Of a DNA stretch of 64,000 bases, positions 57,312 to 64,000 are shown one piece after another. The translations under genes were made by a program, and so were the position numbers. Source of the stretch: Actinomycetota bacterium. GTDB taxonomy: Bacteria > Actinomycetota > Acidimicrobiia > Acidimicrobiales > JAJPHD01. Below the pieces are notes generated by a model. It saw nothing but the letters and a program-made list of their open reading frames with translations. It ran no database searches and was not told the DNA's origin. Numbering within the stretch: position 1 is the first letter of the stretch; every line of letters starts with the position of its first letter. Location of the stretch: NCBI GenBank assembly GCA_021325455.1, contig JAJPHD010000017.1, forward strand, positions 1-64,000, written 5' to 3'.

Positions 57312-57633
57312 TTCAGTCGCCACCGCTCGTTGTCCTGATGCGGTCGCTTCGCCACCTGATCAAGGCGGGCGCCGGCAGCGGCGGGGGAGTACGTGTTCCC
57401 TGATGGTTGTCCACGGGTTCCCTGTGCCGTTGGCCCGGACGCTCTGCCGGCTCCCCCAGGGGGAGCTAGGGGAATCGAGTCGGCCACAGCTTGGTTACAG
57501 ACCGAGCGGCGGGTAGGGGAGGGTGCCGGAAGGCGGGACATGGCCCCGGGCCCGGCTCCCAGGCATCGTGACAGTTGTCCCGTGGAACCTCCCACACCAG
57601 TCCTATCTCCAACCAACACAAGCGAGGTGCCTG
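57287..57633 (+). other. Long leader of rho, with a GC hairpin
   Basis: No gene is convincing here: a frame open from 57523 joins rho but begins with non-family residues. A perfect hairpin, GCTCCCC-CAG-GGGGAGC, lies at 57451-57467. Long leaders in which Rho terminates its own transcription are known in other bacteria, so this stretch is a candidate autoregulatory region. Poorly structured C-rich, G-poor stretches, typical of rut sites, are limited to about 57548-57625 (TATCTCCAACCAACACAAG). Confidence 0.5.
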
Positions 57634-59583
57634 ATGAGCGGAGAGCAGCAGCTCGAGCGCTCGGTCCTGGAGCGTAAGGAGCGCGATGAGCTCCAAGCCA
57701 TCGCCGAGGCGATGGCGCTCAAACCAGGCGCGCGGACCAAGAAGGCGGACATCATCGACCAGATCCTCCAGGCCACCGGCATCGAGGTGGAGGCTGGGGA
57801 AGCCGGCAACGGAACCACCCCGGGGACCGGGAGGCCCAAGCGGACACGGTCCTCCCGGTCCCGGCCCCAGGCCGGGGAGGGGGCCAACGGGGCCGTGCAA
57901 GGCGAGCTCGTGACCAGGGGGGAGCAGGACGGGCCCGGTGCCGGCGCCGAGCCGGAGAGCCGACCCGATCCCTCGGCCAGCGGTGCCCACGGCCATCCAG
58001 GCGAAACATCGGGCCCCCAGGGTGTCGAGGTAGGGGGCCCGTCTCCAGAGGCAGGTGCCCGGGAGGACCAGGGTGGCGGCGCCGAGGCTCCTGTCCCCAG
58101 CGGTGAGGCGCGGACCGTCACGAGCGAGGAAGGGGGAGAGCAGTCCGGAGCTTCCGGCTCAGGGGTGGCGACCCGGGACGGTGGCAGGCCTGCGGCCGAC
58201 GGCGGCGGGCAGGCCGAGCAGACCCAGGAGCCTCATCGCTCCGAGGGGGAGGCCCGCCAGGACGGCTCTCCCGATCGGGGCGGCCATGACCGCCAGGGCC
58301 AGGACCGGGGCCGCAACGGGCCTCGACCTCAGCAGGCCGAGGCGGGCAACCGGCGAAGCCGGAGGCGCAGGGGCCGGGGCGGAGGCGGTGACCGGGCCGA
58401 GCGGGACCTGCAGGGTGGAGGCCAAGAGCCTGCCTTCCAAGGTGAGCCGGTCCCGGTCAAGGGCCTGCTGGACCTGAGGGAGGAAGGCTTCGGGTTCCTG
58501 CGAACGAACGGGTACCTCCCGAGCAGCCGGGACGTGTACGTGTCCATCAGCCAGGCCCGCCGCTATGGGCTGCGAAAGGGCGACTACATCGAAGGTCTCT
58601 CCCGGCCAGCCGCCTCGAACGAGAAGTACCCGGCGCTCCTCCAGGTCGAGAGCGTGAACGGCATGGCTCCCGACGAGGCGCGCCAGCGGCCCCGGTTCGA
58701 GGACCTGACACCCCTCTTCCCCGACCAGCGGCTCCGGCTCGAGGTGCCCGGGGACCCAGCGAACATGACGGCCCGGATCGTGGACCTGCTGTCCCCGATC
58801 GGAAAGGGCCAGCGGGGCCTCATCGTCTCGCCCCCCAAGGCGGGCAAGACCACGGTCCTCCAGCAGATCGCCCATTCCATAGAGGTGAACAACCCCGAGG
58901 TGCACCTCATGATCCTGCTCATCGAGGAGAGGCCGGAGGAGGCCACGGCGTGGCGCCGCTCGGTCAAGGGAGAGGTGATCGCTTCGACCTTCGACCGGCC
59001 CTCCGACGAGCACACGGCGGTGTCGGAGCTCACCATCGAGCGGGCCCGGCGCCTGGTCGAGCAGGGCAAGGACGTGGTGATCATCCTGGACGGCATCACC
59101 CGTCTGGCCCGTGCCTACAACCTGGCCCAGCCGGCCACGGGACGGATCATGTCCGGTGGCGTGGACTCGGGAGCCCTGTACCCACCGCGGAAGTTCTTCG
59201 GAGCGGCCCGCAACATCGAGGAGGGGGGGTCGCTCACGATCCTGGCCACCGCCCTGGTGGAGACCGGGTCCCGCATGGACGAGGTCATCTTCGAGGAGTT
59301 CAAGGGCACGGGGAACATGGAGCTCAGGCTGGACCGGCGGCTGGCTGAGCGGCGCATCTACCCTGCCATCGAGGTCAACGCCAGCTCCACCCGCCACGAG
59401 GAGCTTCTCTTCGACCGCTCCCAGCTCCAGCAGGTGTGGAAGCTTCGCCGGGTCCTCAATGCCCTGTCGAACGACGGCAGCGCCGCCGCCGGCTTGGAGC
59501 TGCTGATGGACAAGACCAAGACCACCAAGAGCAATGACGAGTTCCTGGCCGAGATCGCCAAGGGTCCGGCCCCGCCCGTCTAG
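57634..59583 (+). CDS. rho: Transcription termination factor Rho
   Basis: ATG 57634 (GAGGTG upstream), 649 residues versus about 420 in E. coli. The N-terminal helical domain ([20 protein letters not shown]) is followed by a long disordered insertion (about 60-275) rich in Gly, Glu, Gln, then Arg ([13 protein letters not shown]), as in other actinobacterial Rho proteins. The cold-shock RNA-binding domain is [20 protein letters not shown]. Walker A is [18 protein letters not shown], Walker [17 protein letters not shown], then [20 protein letters not shown] and [11 protein letters not shown]. It terminates untranslated RNA. Confidence 0.97.
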   Translation: MSGEQQLERSVLERKERDELQAIAEAMALKPGARTKKADIIDQILQATGIEVEAGEAGNGTTPGTGRPKRTRSSRSRPQAGEGANGAVQGELVTRGEQDGPGAGAEPESRPDPSASGAHGHPGETSGPQGVEVGGPSPEAGAREDQGGGAEAPVPSGEARTVTSEEGGEQSGASGSGVATRDGGRPAADGGGQAEQTQEPHRSEGEARQDGSPDRGGHDRQGQDRGRNGPRPQQAEAGNRRSRRRRGRGGGGDRAERDLQGGGQEPAFQGEPVPVKGLLDLREEGFGFLRTNGYLPSSRDVYVSISQARRYGLRKGDYIEGLSRPAASNEKYPALLQVESVNGMAPDEARQRPRFEDLTPLFPDQRLRLEVPGDPANMTARIVDLLSPIGKGQRGLIVSPPKAGKTTVLQQIAHSIEVNNPEVHLMILLIEERPEEATAWRRSVKGEVIASTFDRPSDEHTAVSELTIERARRLVEQGKDVVIILDGITRLARAYNLAQPATGRIMSGGVDSGALYPPRKFFGAARNIEEGGSLTILATALVETGSRMDEVIFEEFKGTGNMELRLDRRLAERRIYPAIEVNASSTRHEELLFDRSQLQQVWKLRRVLNALSNDGSAAAGLELLMDKTKTTKSNDEFLAEIAKGPAPPV

Positions 59584-59601
59584 GCCGCCAAAGGAAGGAC
59601 C

Positions 59602-59826
59602 ATGAAGACCAACATCCACCCCGAGTACCGGGAAGCCACCGTGCGCTGCTCCTGCGGCAACACCTTCACCACCCGCTCCACCAAGTCGGACCTCCATGTG
59701 GAGCTGTGCAACGAGTGCCACCCCTTCTACACCGGCAAGCAGAAGCTGGTGGACACCGGGGGCCGCGTGGAGCGCTTCCAGCGCCGTTACGGCCAGCGCG
59801 GGCGGGCGGGGGCGAGGAAGCGCTAG
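59602..59826 (+). CDS. rpmE: Ribosomal protein bL31 (zinc-binding form)
   Basis: A 74-residue bL31 with the C+ zinc motif: [14 protein letters not shown] (Cys16, Cys18) and [20 protein letters not shown] (Cys36, Cys39). [12 protein letters not shown] is the usual family ending, followed by a basic tail. ATG follows AAAGGAAGGACC, 18 bases after rho. Its stop codon shares the palindrome CTAG (59823-59826) with the convergent gene. Confidence 0.98.
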   Translation: MKTNIHPEYREATVRCSCGNTFTTRSTKSDLHVELCNECHPFYTGKQKLVDTGGRVERFQRRYGQRGRAGARKR

Positions 59827-62800
59827 GGAGCCGGCGGCCTCCCCCCATCGGCCCCTCGTTGGCCGACAGGACGTGAGGCACCATCCCGCTCGCCCCGGGC
59901 CCCGCCCGAGGGCCGACGGAGGCTCCGGTACAGCTGGACCGTCTCGGGCTCCACGGCCAAGGTGGGGTCCTCCTCCGCGTCCAGGGCAGCTGTCAGCTGG
60001 CGCCAGGCCGCCTCTATGCCCCCGCGGCTGCCGCTGATGCTGGCCGCCCGCATCCAGGCCCGGTAGAGGCGCTCGTCCCAGGGGCAGGCGACCAGGCCCT
60101 GGCGGGCCGCCCACGCTGCCTGCCGCGGGTCGCCCCCTGCCAGGCAGCGCTCGGCCAGGGCCAGGGCCACGTCCACCACCTCCTGCTCCATGGCGGCCAC
60201 ATGGCCCTCGACCCGGGCCCAGGGGGCGTCCAGTCCGGCCAGGGGCTGGCCCCGGACCAGCATCAGGGCCGCCCGCCAGGTCTCGGGGCCGCCCGCGGCC
60301 AGGTCCCGGAACCGGGCCCAGTCCGACCCCACCTCGGGGCTGAGGCTGACCCGGCCGGCCTCGTTCCGGAGGCGGGGCTGGCCCCCCGGGCCCGTCCCCA
60401 GGGCCCGGCGGGCGTAGGAGAGGAGGTTGCGGCGGGTGCCGGACGCCACCCGCCGCTCCGGCCAGAGGGCGGCCTCCCAGGCACTGGTGCTGGCTCCCTC
60501 GGGATGACAGGCCAGGTAGACGAGGAGCTCCAGCACCTTTCCCCAGTCGGAGCGGACCATGCCGCCGGTGAGGCTGGGGGGACCGAGCACCCCGACCTCC
60601 ACTGGGGCCGGGGTGGGCGCCGGGCGGGGGCCCAGGCTGTCGTAGGGGGGGTCGGCCGGGCCCACTGTGGCCGGGTCTGCGGCCCTGGCAAGGAGATGGG
60701 CCACGGCCCTTGAGCCGGAGGCGGAGAGGCGCTGGGAGGCCAGGGTCGAGGGCCCGGCCCTCCTCTCGACGGTGGGGGCCCCCTCCCCCGAAGGGTAACC
60801 CTTCTCCTCCGGGGAGTCCTGGCCGGCGGCCCCCCGGGGTACCAGCTGCCCTCCTTCGACGGCGAGGGTCCACGCGCCCGTCACGGGTCCTGCCACCACG
60901 GCGACTATCCCCGGCCTCCGGGCCAGACGAGCAAGGGCCGCCAGGCCAACAACCGGGGCCGGGCTCTGCGGGCGAGAAGGGATCCCCCGGTCCGGCTGTT
61001 CGTGAGAGGGGCGGCCAGGCGCCAGGGAGGGCGCCGGCCCCCCCGTCACCCGGGGTGCCCCCGGCGGCTCCTGGGCCGCCTCCGGGCCCACCACCACCAC
61101 CGTGGGGGCCCAGCACGGCTCCTGGTCCGCCAGCCGAGCCGCTGCCGGGTCACAGCGGCCCACCCGGGCCAGGTTGGACTCCATCTGGGCCGCCACGCCC
61201 TCCAGGCCCCCGATGATCTCGGGGAGACCCCCCGCGACACGAACCCGCTCCAGGCCGCTCAGCTCCCGGCCCAGCCCCACGAGGACCACCTCGGTGCACT
61301 CTGCCCAGGCCGCCGTGGCCAGCTCCAAGGCCAGGGCCCGCAAGGCGGAGGCCACCTCCTCGGGGTCGCCGACGAAGGACACCAGGCGGTGAGCCTCCAG
61401 GTTGGCCAGCACCAGCTCGTCCCCTGCCGGGCCGCTGGCGCTCCCCAGGGTCACGAGGGCGGGCAGCGGTGCACCGCCATCGGATCGGTCGGCCAACCGA
61501 CCTGGGTCGGCCCGGTCCAGTCGCCAGCAGCTCCCATGGGCGTCGAAGGGAGGGGCGGGGGGTACGGAACCATCCGCCTCCACGATCAGCTCCCGCTCGG
61601 ACAGGCGGACCTCGAGGACGACAGGTGCCTGCTCAGCCCGGCCGCTGTCCCGCAGGGCGGCTCCCAGGCAGCGGAGGCCCCGGTCGACCCAGCGGGCGCC
61701 GTCCAGGTCAGCAGAGGCCGCCACCCGCCGGGCGCACTCACCGTCCTCGCCCAGGGGGAGGGGGATGCGCCGGCCCTCCGCCCGGGAGCGGAGCTGGCGG
61801 CGGCGGCGGCGGGCGAGCTCGGCCGCCAGACCGGCGGAGAGGAGCCCCAGGCCCACGCCGAGGCCCCTGTCGGCGGCCCTGGAAGGCGCCTCCCCGGTGG
61901 GCGGACTGGCAGGGGTTGTGCTGGCCCGGGGGGAGAACATCCCCGCCGTCTGTGGTGGGCGGGAGCCAGCCGGCGGGTGGCCCCTCGGCGGGGGTGGAGG
62001 GGGCGGGGGCGCGCCCGGCCTCGCCCGGGCCCAAGGAGGCGGGGCCGGCACCGGTGCCGGGAGGGACGGGACCGGGGCGGCCCCGGGCCGGGGGCGGTGG
62101 GCGAGGAGGTGGCCAGCTCCCCTCGAGAGGGAGGCCGGGAGCTCCAGGACCCAGCCGGGGTAGAGGAGGTTGGGGTCCGTGAACCGGATCCCCCCACCCA
62201 TGTCCCGCCCCCGGTTCAGGGCCCAGATCTGCTTCCAGTGCCCGCTTATGGCTTGCAGGGTGGCGCCGGGACCGAGGTGGTCGGCGGCGATGTCCCACAG
62301 GCTGTCCCCCCTTCGCACGACGTAACGAGAACCTGGCGGCTTGCCCCCGTCCCCTCCCTGGCCCGGGAGTCCCGGGTGGAGGGGCGGGAGAGCCTCAGCG
62401 GGCTCACCCGGCGCCGGGGCCCGGGCACCCCCCCGGTCCTCGCCGGCCGGCAGCGGTCCGGCGCCGGCCGGCGGGGCGAGCGAGCGGCTGAGGCTGGACG
62501 GCGCCGGCGCAGCCAGGGCCACAGTCCTCGGCAAGGCACTCCACAGCCCCGCCACGGCCGTCGCCACCAGCCAGGCGGCAGGCGATGCCCGGTGCCGCGG
62601 CTCGTAGGCCCGCCGGCTCCTGTGGGCCACCCAGGCGGACGCCGCCTCCGAGCTGGCGACCCAGGCCAACCGGGCCCACGCCGCCCAGAGCACCAGGGCC
62701 AGGAGCTTGGTCCACGCCTGAGGGGAGACGTTGCCCGAGGAGATGGCCAGGTGGACCTGCTCCCAGGAGGGAAGGGCGGTGGGGAAGGGGTTGCCCACCG

Positions 62801-62879
62801 CCACCGCCAGGCCGGCGGGGAGCCCGGCCACCACCGCCAGGAGCAGGGTGCCCGCCAGGGCCGCCTGCAGGCGCCTCAC
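59823..62879 (-). CDS. Membrane protein joining a LysM domain to a SARP-type DNA-binding/BTAD module
   Basis: A 1018-residue protein, GTG 62879, overlapping the upstream TadE/G-like gene (GTGA). It has N-terminal membrane helices (about 7-30, 55-75, 103-123), a LysM domain (about 181-250: [32 protein letters not shown]), a Pro-rich linker, another hydrophobic segment (about 333-352) followed by basic RRRRR, and a central region with [20 protein letters not shown]. The C-terminus has an OmpR/SARP winged helix (about 760-835: [40 protein letters not shown]) and a bacterial transcriptional activation domain (about 850-985). If both ends are functional, it could link wall or pilus status to gene expression. 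Confidence 0.85.
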   Translation of the reverse strand: MRRLQAALAGTLLLAVVAGLPAGLAVAVGNPFPTALPSWEQVHLAISSGNVSPQAWTKLLALVLWAAWARLAWVASSEAASAWVAHRSRRAYEPRHRASPAAWLVATAVAGLWSALPRTVALAAPAPSSLSRSLAPPAGAGPLPAGEDRGGARAPAPGEPAEALPPLHPGLPGQGGDGGKPPGSRYVVRRGDSLWDIAADHLGPGATLQAISGHWKQIWALNRGRDMGGGIRFTDPNLLYPGWVLELPASLSRGAGHLLAHRPRPGAAPVPSLPAPVPAPPPWARARPGAPPPPPPPPRGHPPAGSRPPQTAGMFSPRASTTPASPPTGEAPSRAADRGLGVGLGLLSAGLAAELARRRRRQLRSRAEGRRIPLPLGEDGECARRVAASADLDGARWVDRGLRCLGAALRDSGRAEQAPVVLEVRLSERELIVEADGSVPPAPPFDAHGSCWRLDRADPGRLADRSDGGAPLPALVTLGSASGPAGDELVLANLEAHRLVSFVGDPEEVASALRALALELATAAWAECTEVVLVGLGRELSGLERVRVAGGLPEIIGGLEGVAAQMESNLARVGRCDPAAARLADQEPCWAPTVVVVGPEAAQEPPGAPRVTGGPAPSLAPGRPSHEQPDRGIPSRPQSPAPVVGLAALARLARRPGIVAVVAGPVTGAWTLAVEGGQLVPRGAAGQDSPEEKGYPSGEGAPTVERRAGPSTLASQRLSASGSRAVAHLLARAADPATVGPADPPYDSLGPRPAPTPAPVEVGVLGPPSLTGGMVRSDWGKVLELLVYLACHPEGASTSAWEAALWPERRVASGTRRNLLSYARRALGTGPGGQPRLRNEAGRVSLSPEVGSDWARFRDLAAGGPETWRAALMLVRGQPLAGLDAPWARVEGHVAAMEQEVVDVALALAERCLAGGDPRQAAWAARQGLVACPWDERLYRAWMRAASISGSRGGIEAAWRQLTAALDAEEDPTLAVEPETVQLYRSLRRPSGGARGERDGASRPVGQRGADGGRPPAP

Positions 62880-63244
62880 GGGGTCACCGGCTGGTCGACG
62901 GCCCGGGCCGAGGCGTGGGCGGAGATGGTCACCTGCCTGATTCCGACGACCGACAGGAGGGTGGTGGGCATGGGGAAGGGGTCGATGGTGACGAGCACCT
63001 CGTTGCCCCTAACCGTCGCCGTCCCTGGGTGTCCCCCTCGCGCCATCCACGCCTCGGCGGCGGCGACCGCCTCCCCGGAGGGGGCGAGCGTGCCCCGGCG
63101 AGGGCCGGCGCCAAGGGTGGCGGCCCCCACCCGGGCGGCCTGCTCCGCCTCGTTGAGAGCCGAGATGTGGGCGGACTCCGCCCTGGCCCCGTCCACCACC
63201 AGGCCGGCCACGGTCAGCAGGGCCAGCACCATCACCACCGCCAT
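62876..63244 (-). CDS. TadE/TadG-like pilus assembly protein
   Basis: A 122-residue protein starting almost directly with a membrane helix (AVVMVLALLTVAGLVVDGAR), followed by ALNEAEQAARVGAATLGAGP, the pattern of actinobacterial TadE/G-like proteins. ATG 63244 has no well-spaced ribosome site. AGGAGG sits 14 bases upstream of it and five bases before an in-frame CTG (63253), so a CTG start is possible. It is in the Tad/Flp-like operon between a TadE-like gene and the LysM-BTAD gene. Confidence 0.7.
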   Translation of the reverse strand: MAVVMVLALLTVAGLVVDGARAESAHISALNEAEQAARVGAATLGAGPRRGTLAPSGEAVAAAEAWMARGGHPGTATVRGNEVLVTIDPFPMPTTLLSVVGIRQVTISAHASARAVDQPVTP

Positions 63245-63262
63245 TCCGGTCAGGATTCCCTC

Positions 63263-63730
63263 CTAGGTCGGGTTGCGATAGGGGTCGACGGGGCCGGCGC
63301 CGGTGCCGGCCAGGACCACAGAGCCCGGCAGCCCGGGCACTGCGGCCGATGAGAGGGAGACCGTGCAGGCGACGCGGGCCCACACCTCGCCTCCGGGGCG
63401 GAACGAGCTCAGGTCCAGGTGGACCACGGTCGTGGTGCAGGTGACGCCCCCGGCCGCCAGGTCCTGGCGGGCGGCCGCGGAGGCCGCCGACTGGGCTGCC
63501 GATGCAGTGGGCGCCACCACCGCAGCGGAGACGGCCGCTCCCGCCGCATCCTCCACCCGGGAACGGGCCAGGCCCAGGCGGGCCATGGCGAGGATCAGCC
63601 CGGCCACGACGAGGAGGAGGGGAGCCAGCATCACCAGCTCGGCCTCGGCGGCCCCCGACTCCGCCTCGCGCCCGGGTCTGCGCCTCCCGAGCCCGTGCCG
63701 GGCCTCGGACCTAAGCATCGCCTTGTTCAT
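63263..63730 (-). CDS. TadE-like pilus assembly protein
   Basis: A 155-residue protein. The N-terminal basic leader is followed by EAELVMLAPLLLVVAGLILA (the Glu and Pro pattern of the TadE helix) and MARLGLARSRVEDAAGAAVS. The secreted part contains two Cys (GVTCTTTVVHL and VACTVSL), likely a disulfide. Its ATG overlaps the stop of the upstream gene (63727-63730), so it is coupled to the other Tad-type genes. Pseudopilins of this class are processed by the prepilin peptidase. Confidence 0.78.
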   Translation of the reverse strand: MNKAMLRSEARHGLGRRRPGREAESGAAEAELVMLAPLLLVVAGLILAMARLGLARSRVEDAAGAAVSAAVVAPTASAAQSAASAAARQDLAAGGVTCTTTVVHLDLSSFRPGGEVWARVACTVSLSSAAVPGLPGSVVLAGTGAGPVDPYRNPT

Positions 63731-64000
63731 CCGCTGTCCCTGAACCGCTGGGCAGGCCCCGTGCTGGAGGCCGAGACATGCAGGGGCAGCCCGGGCAGGA
63801 CCGGTGCGACCCGCCCGGAGACGGCCACCGTCACCGACCCCCCCGGCCCCTGGGTGACCCGGACGATGGGCTGCTCCAGGGCCGACCCAAGGCCGGCCAG
63901 CACCCGGTCCGCCGCCGCCCGGCCGGCACCAGGCCCTCCCCCGAAGGCCCGGGCGGCCTGCCCTCCTTCGGCCGCCGCCAGCTGGGCGGCATGCGCAGCC
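63727..64000 (-). CDS. TadE-like protein, 3' part (continues past window end)
   Basis: The minus strand from the window edge reads without a stop for 90 codons: AAHAAQLAAAEGGQAARAFG at the edge and VLPGLPLHVSASSTGPAQRF near the end, then TGA at 63727-63729. This ending (LPGLxxxVxAxxxGPxERF) is typical of actinobacterial TadE-like proteins. The gene overlaps the next by ATGA. The N-terminal helix lies outside the window. Confidence 0.75.
   Translation of the reverse strand, partial: AAHAAQLAAAEGGQAARAFGGGPGAGRAAADRVLAGLGSALEQPIVRVTQGPGGSVTVAVSGRVAPVLPGLPLHVSASSTGPAQRFRDSG

Noticed and set aside
57523-57633. Longer start for Rho at 57523
   Set aside because: The extra 37 residues do not resemble the Rho N-terminus and ATG 57634 has a suitable ribosome site.
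58159-61116. 985-codon minus-strand ORF across rho, rpmE and the 3' end of the LysM-BTAD gene
   Set aside because: It is antisense to rho and rpmE, both highly conserved genes; a shadow frame caused by high GC.

Overview
This is a continuous stretch of very GC-rich chromosome (roughly 70% G+C by eye, GTG and TTG starts common, tight 4-base start/stop overlaps). It most likely comes from a member of the Actinomycetota, probably class Acidimicrobiia or a relative. The reasons are the argS-lysA-thrC-rho-rpmE order, a rho with a long basic insertion, the DUF3090/TIGR03843/TIGR03848 triad, a coenzyme F420-type (FrhB-like) protein, a SigB/SigF-type sigma factor with a partner anti-sigma protein, and a type IV pilus cluster with no visible outer-membrane secretin. 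No species call is possible from the sequence alone.

Left region (1-24 kb), type IV pilus. After a decayed tyrosine recombinase (1-403) comes a minus-strand pilus operon read from 13986 down to 596: pilB, a pilT with an extra N-terminal MshEN-like domain, pilC, then a fused pilM-pilN gene, pilO, an unassigned pilus membrane protein in the PilP position, and three prepilin/PilX-like genes. An IS110-family element (about 7.68-9.48 kb) sits inside this operon, directly after the pilC stop codon and in the opposite orientation. Its long 5' non-coding end can form a stem with a large internal loop, and its right end carries a TTGACA box, as expected for the bridge-RNA class of IS110 elements. Next come a membrane protein, a FliA/WhiG-type sigma factor, a DUF1385 protein, a second pilT, the prepilin peptidase, an anchored hypothetical protein and a lytic transglycosylase. 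A SigB/SigF-type sigma factor overlaps its putative anti-sigma kinase.

Middle region (24-52 kb), metabolism and envelope. It holds etfBA, the TIGR03843/DUF3090/TIGR03848 triad, a family 5-like uracil-DNA glycosylase, an FrhB-like iron-sulfur protein, an Fpg/Nei glycosylase with a degenerate zinc finger, a SCO1-CtaG pair for cytochrome oxidase copper delivery, a luciferase-like oxidoreductase, a DEAD-box helicase and a PIG-L deacetylase. A three-gene sugar cluster follows (SQD1-like UDP-sulfoquinovose synthase, GT2, epimerase). After it come a ClC transporter with its MarR regulator, a lipoprotein with two retropepsin-like lobes, a FUSC-type exporter, a divergent aldo/keto reductase-TetR pair around a perfect palindrome, pirin, Hsp20, a prolyl oligopeptidase and an MFS exporter preceded by a coupled 43-codon upstream ORF.

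Right region (52.6-64 kb), housekeeping plus a second pilus. It contains tRNA-Arg(CCG), a receiver-only response regulator coupled to argS, lysA, thrC (without hom or thrB next to it), and rho with its own promoter and a 300-base leader, then rpmE. Convergent with rpmE is a minus-strand Tad/Flp-like operon running off the window edge: TadE-like genes followed by a membrane protein that joins LysM to a SARP-type DNA-binding/BTAD module. The window therefore carries parts of two different pilus systems.

The best candidates for something not yet described are the IS110 element and its predicted guide RNA inside the pilus operon, the LysM-BTAD membrane fusion next to the Tad genes, the two-lobed bacterial retropepsin lipoprotein, the PilM-PilN fusion, and the structured, repeat-bearing intergenic region between the FliA/WhiG-like sigma gene and DUF1385.
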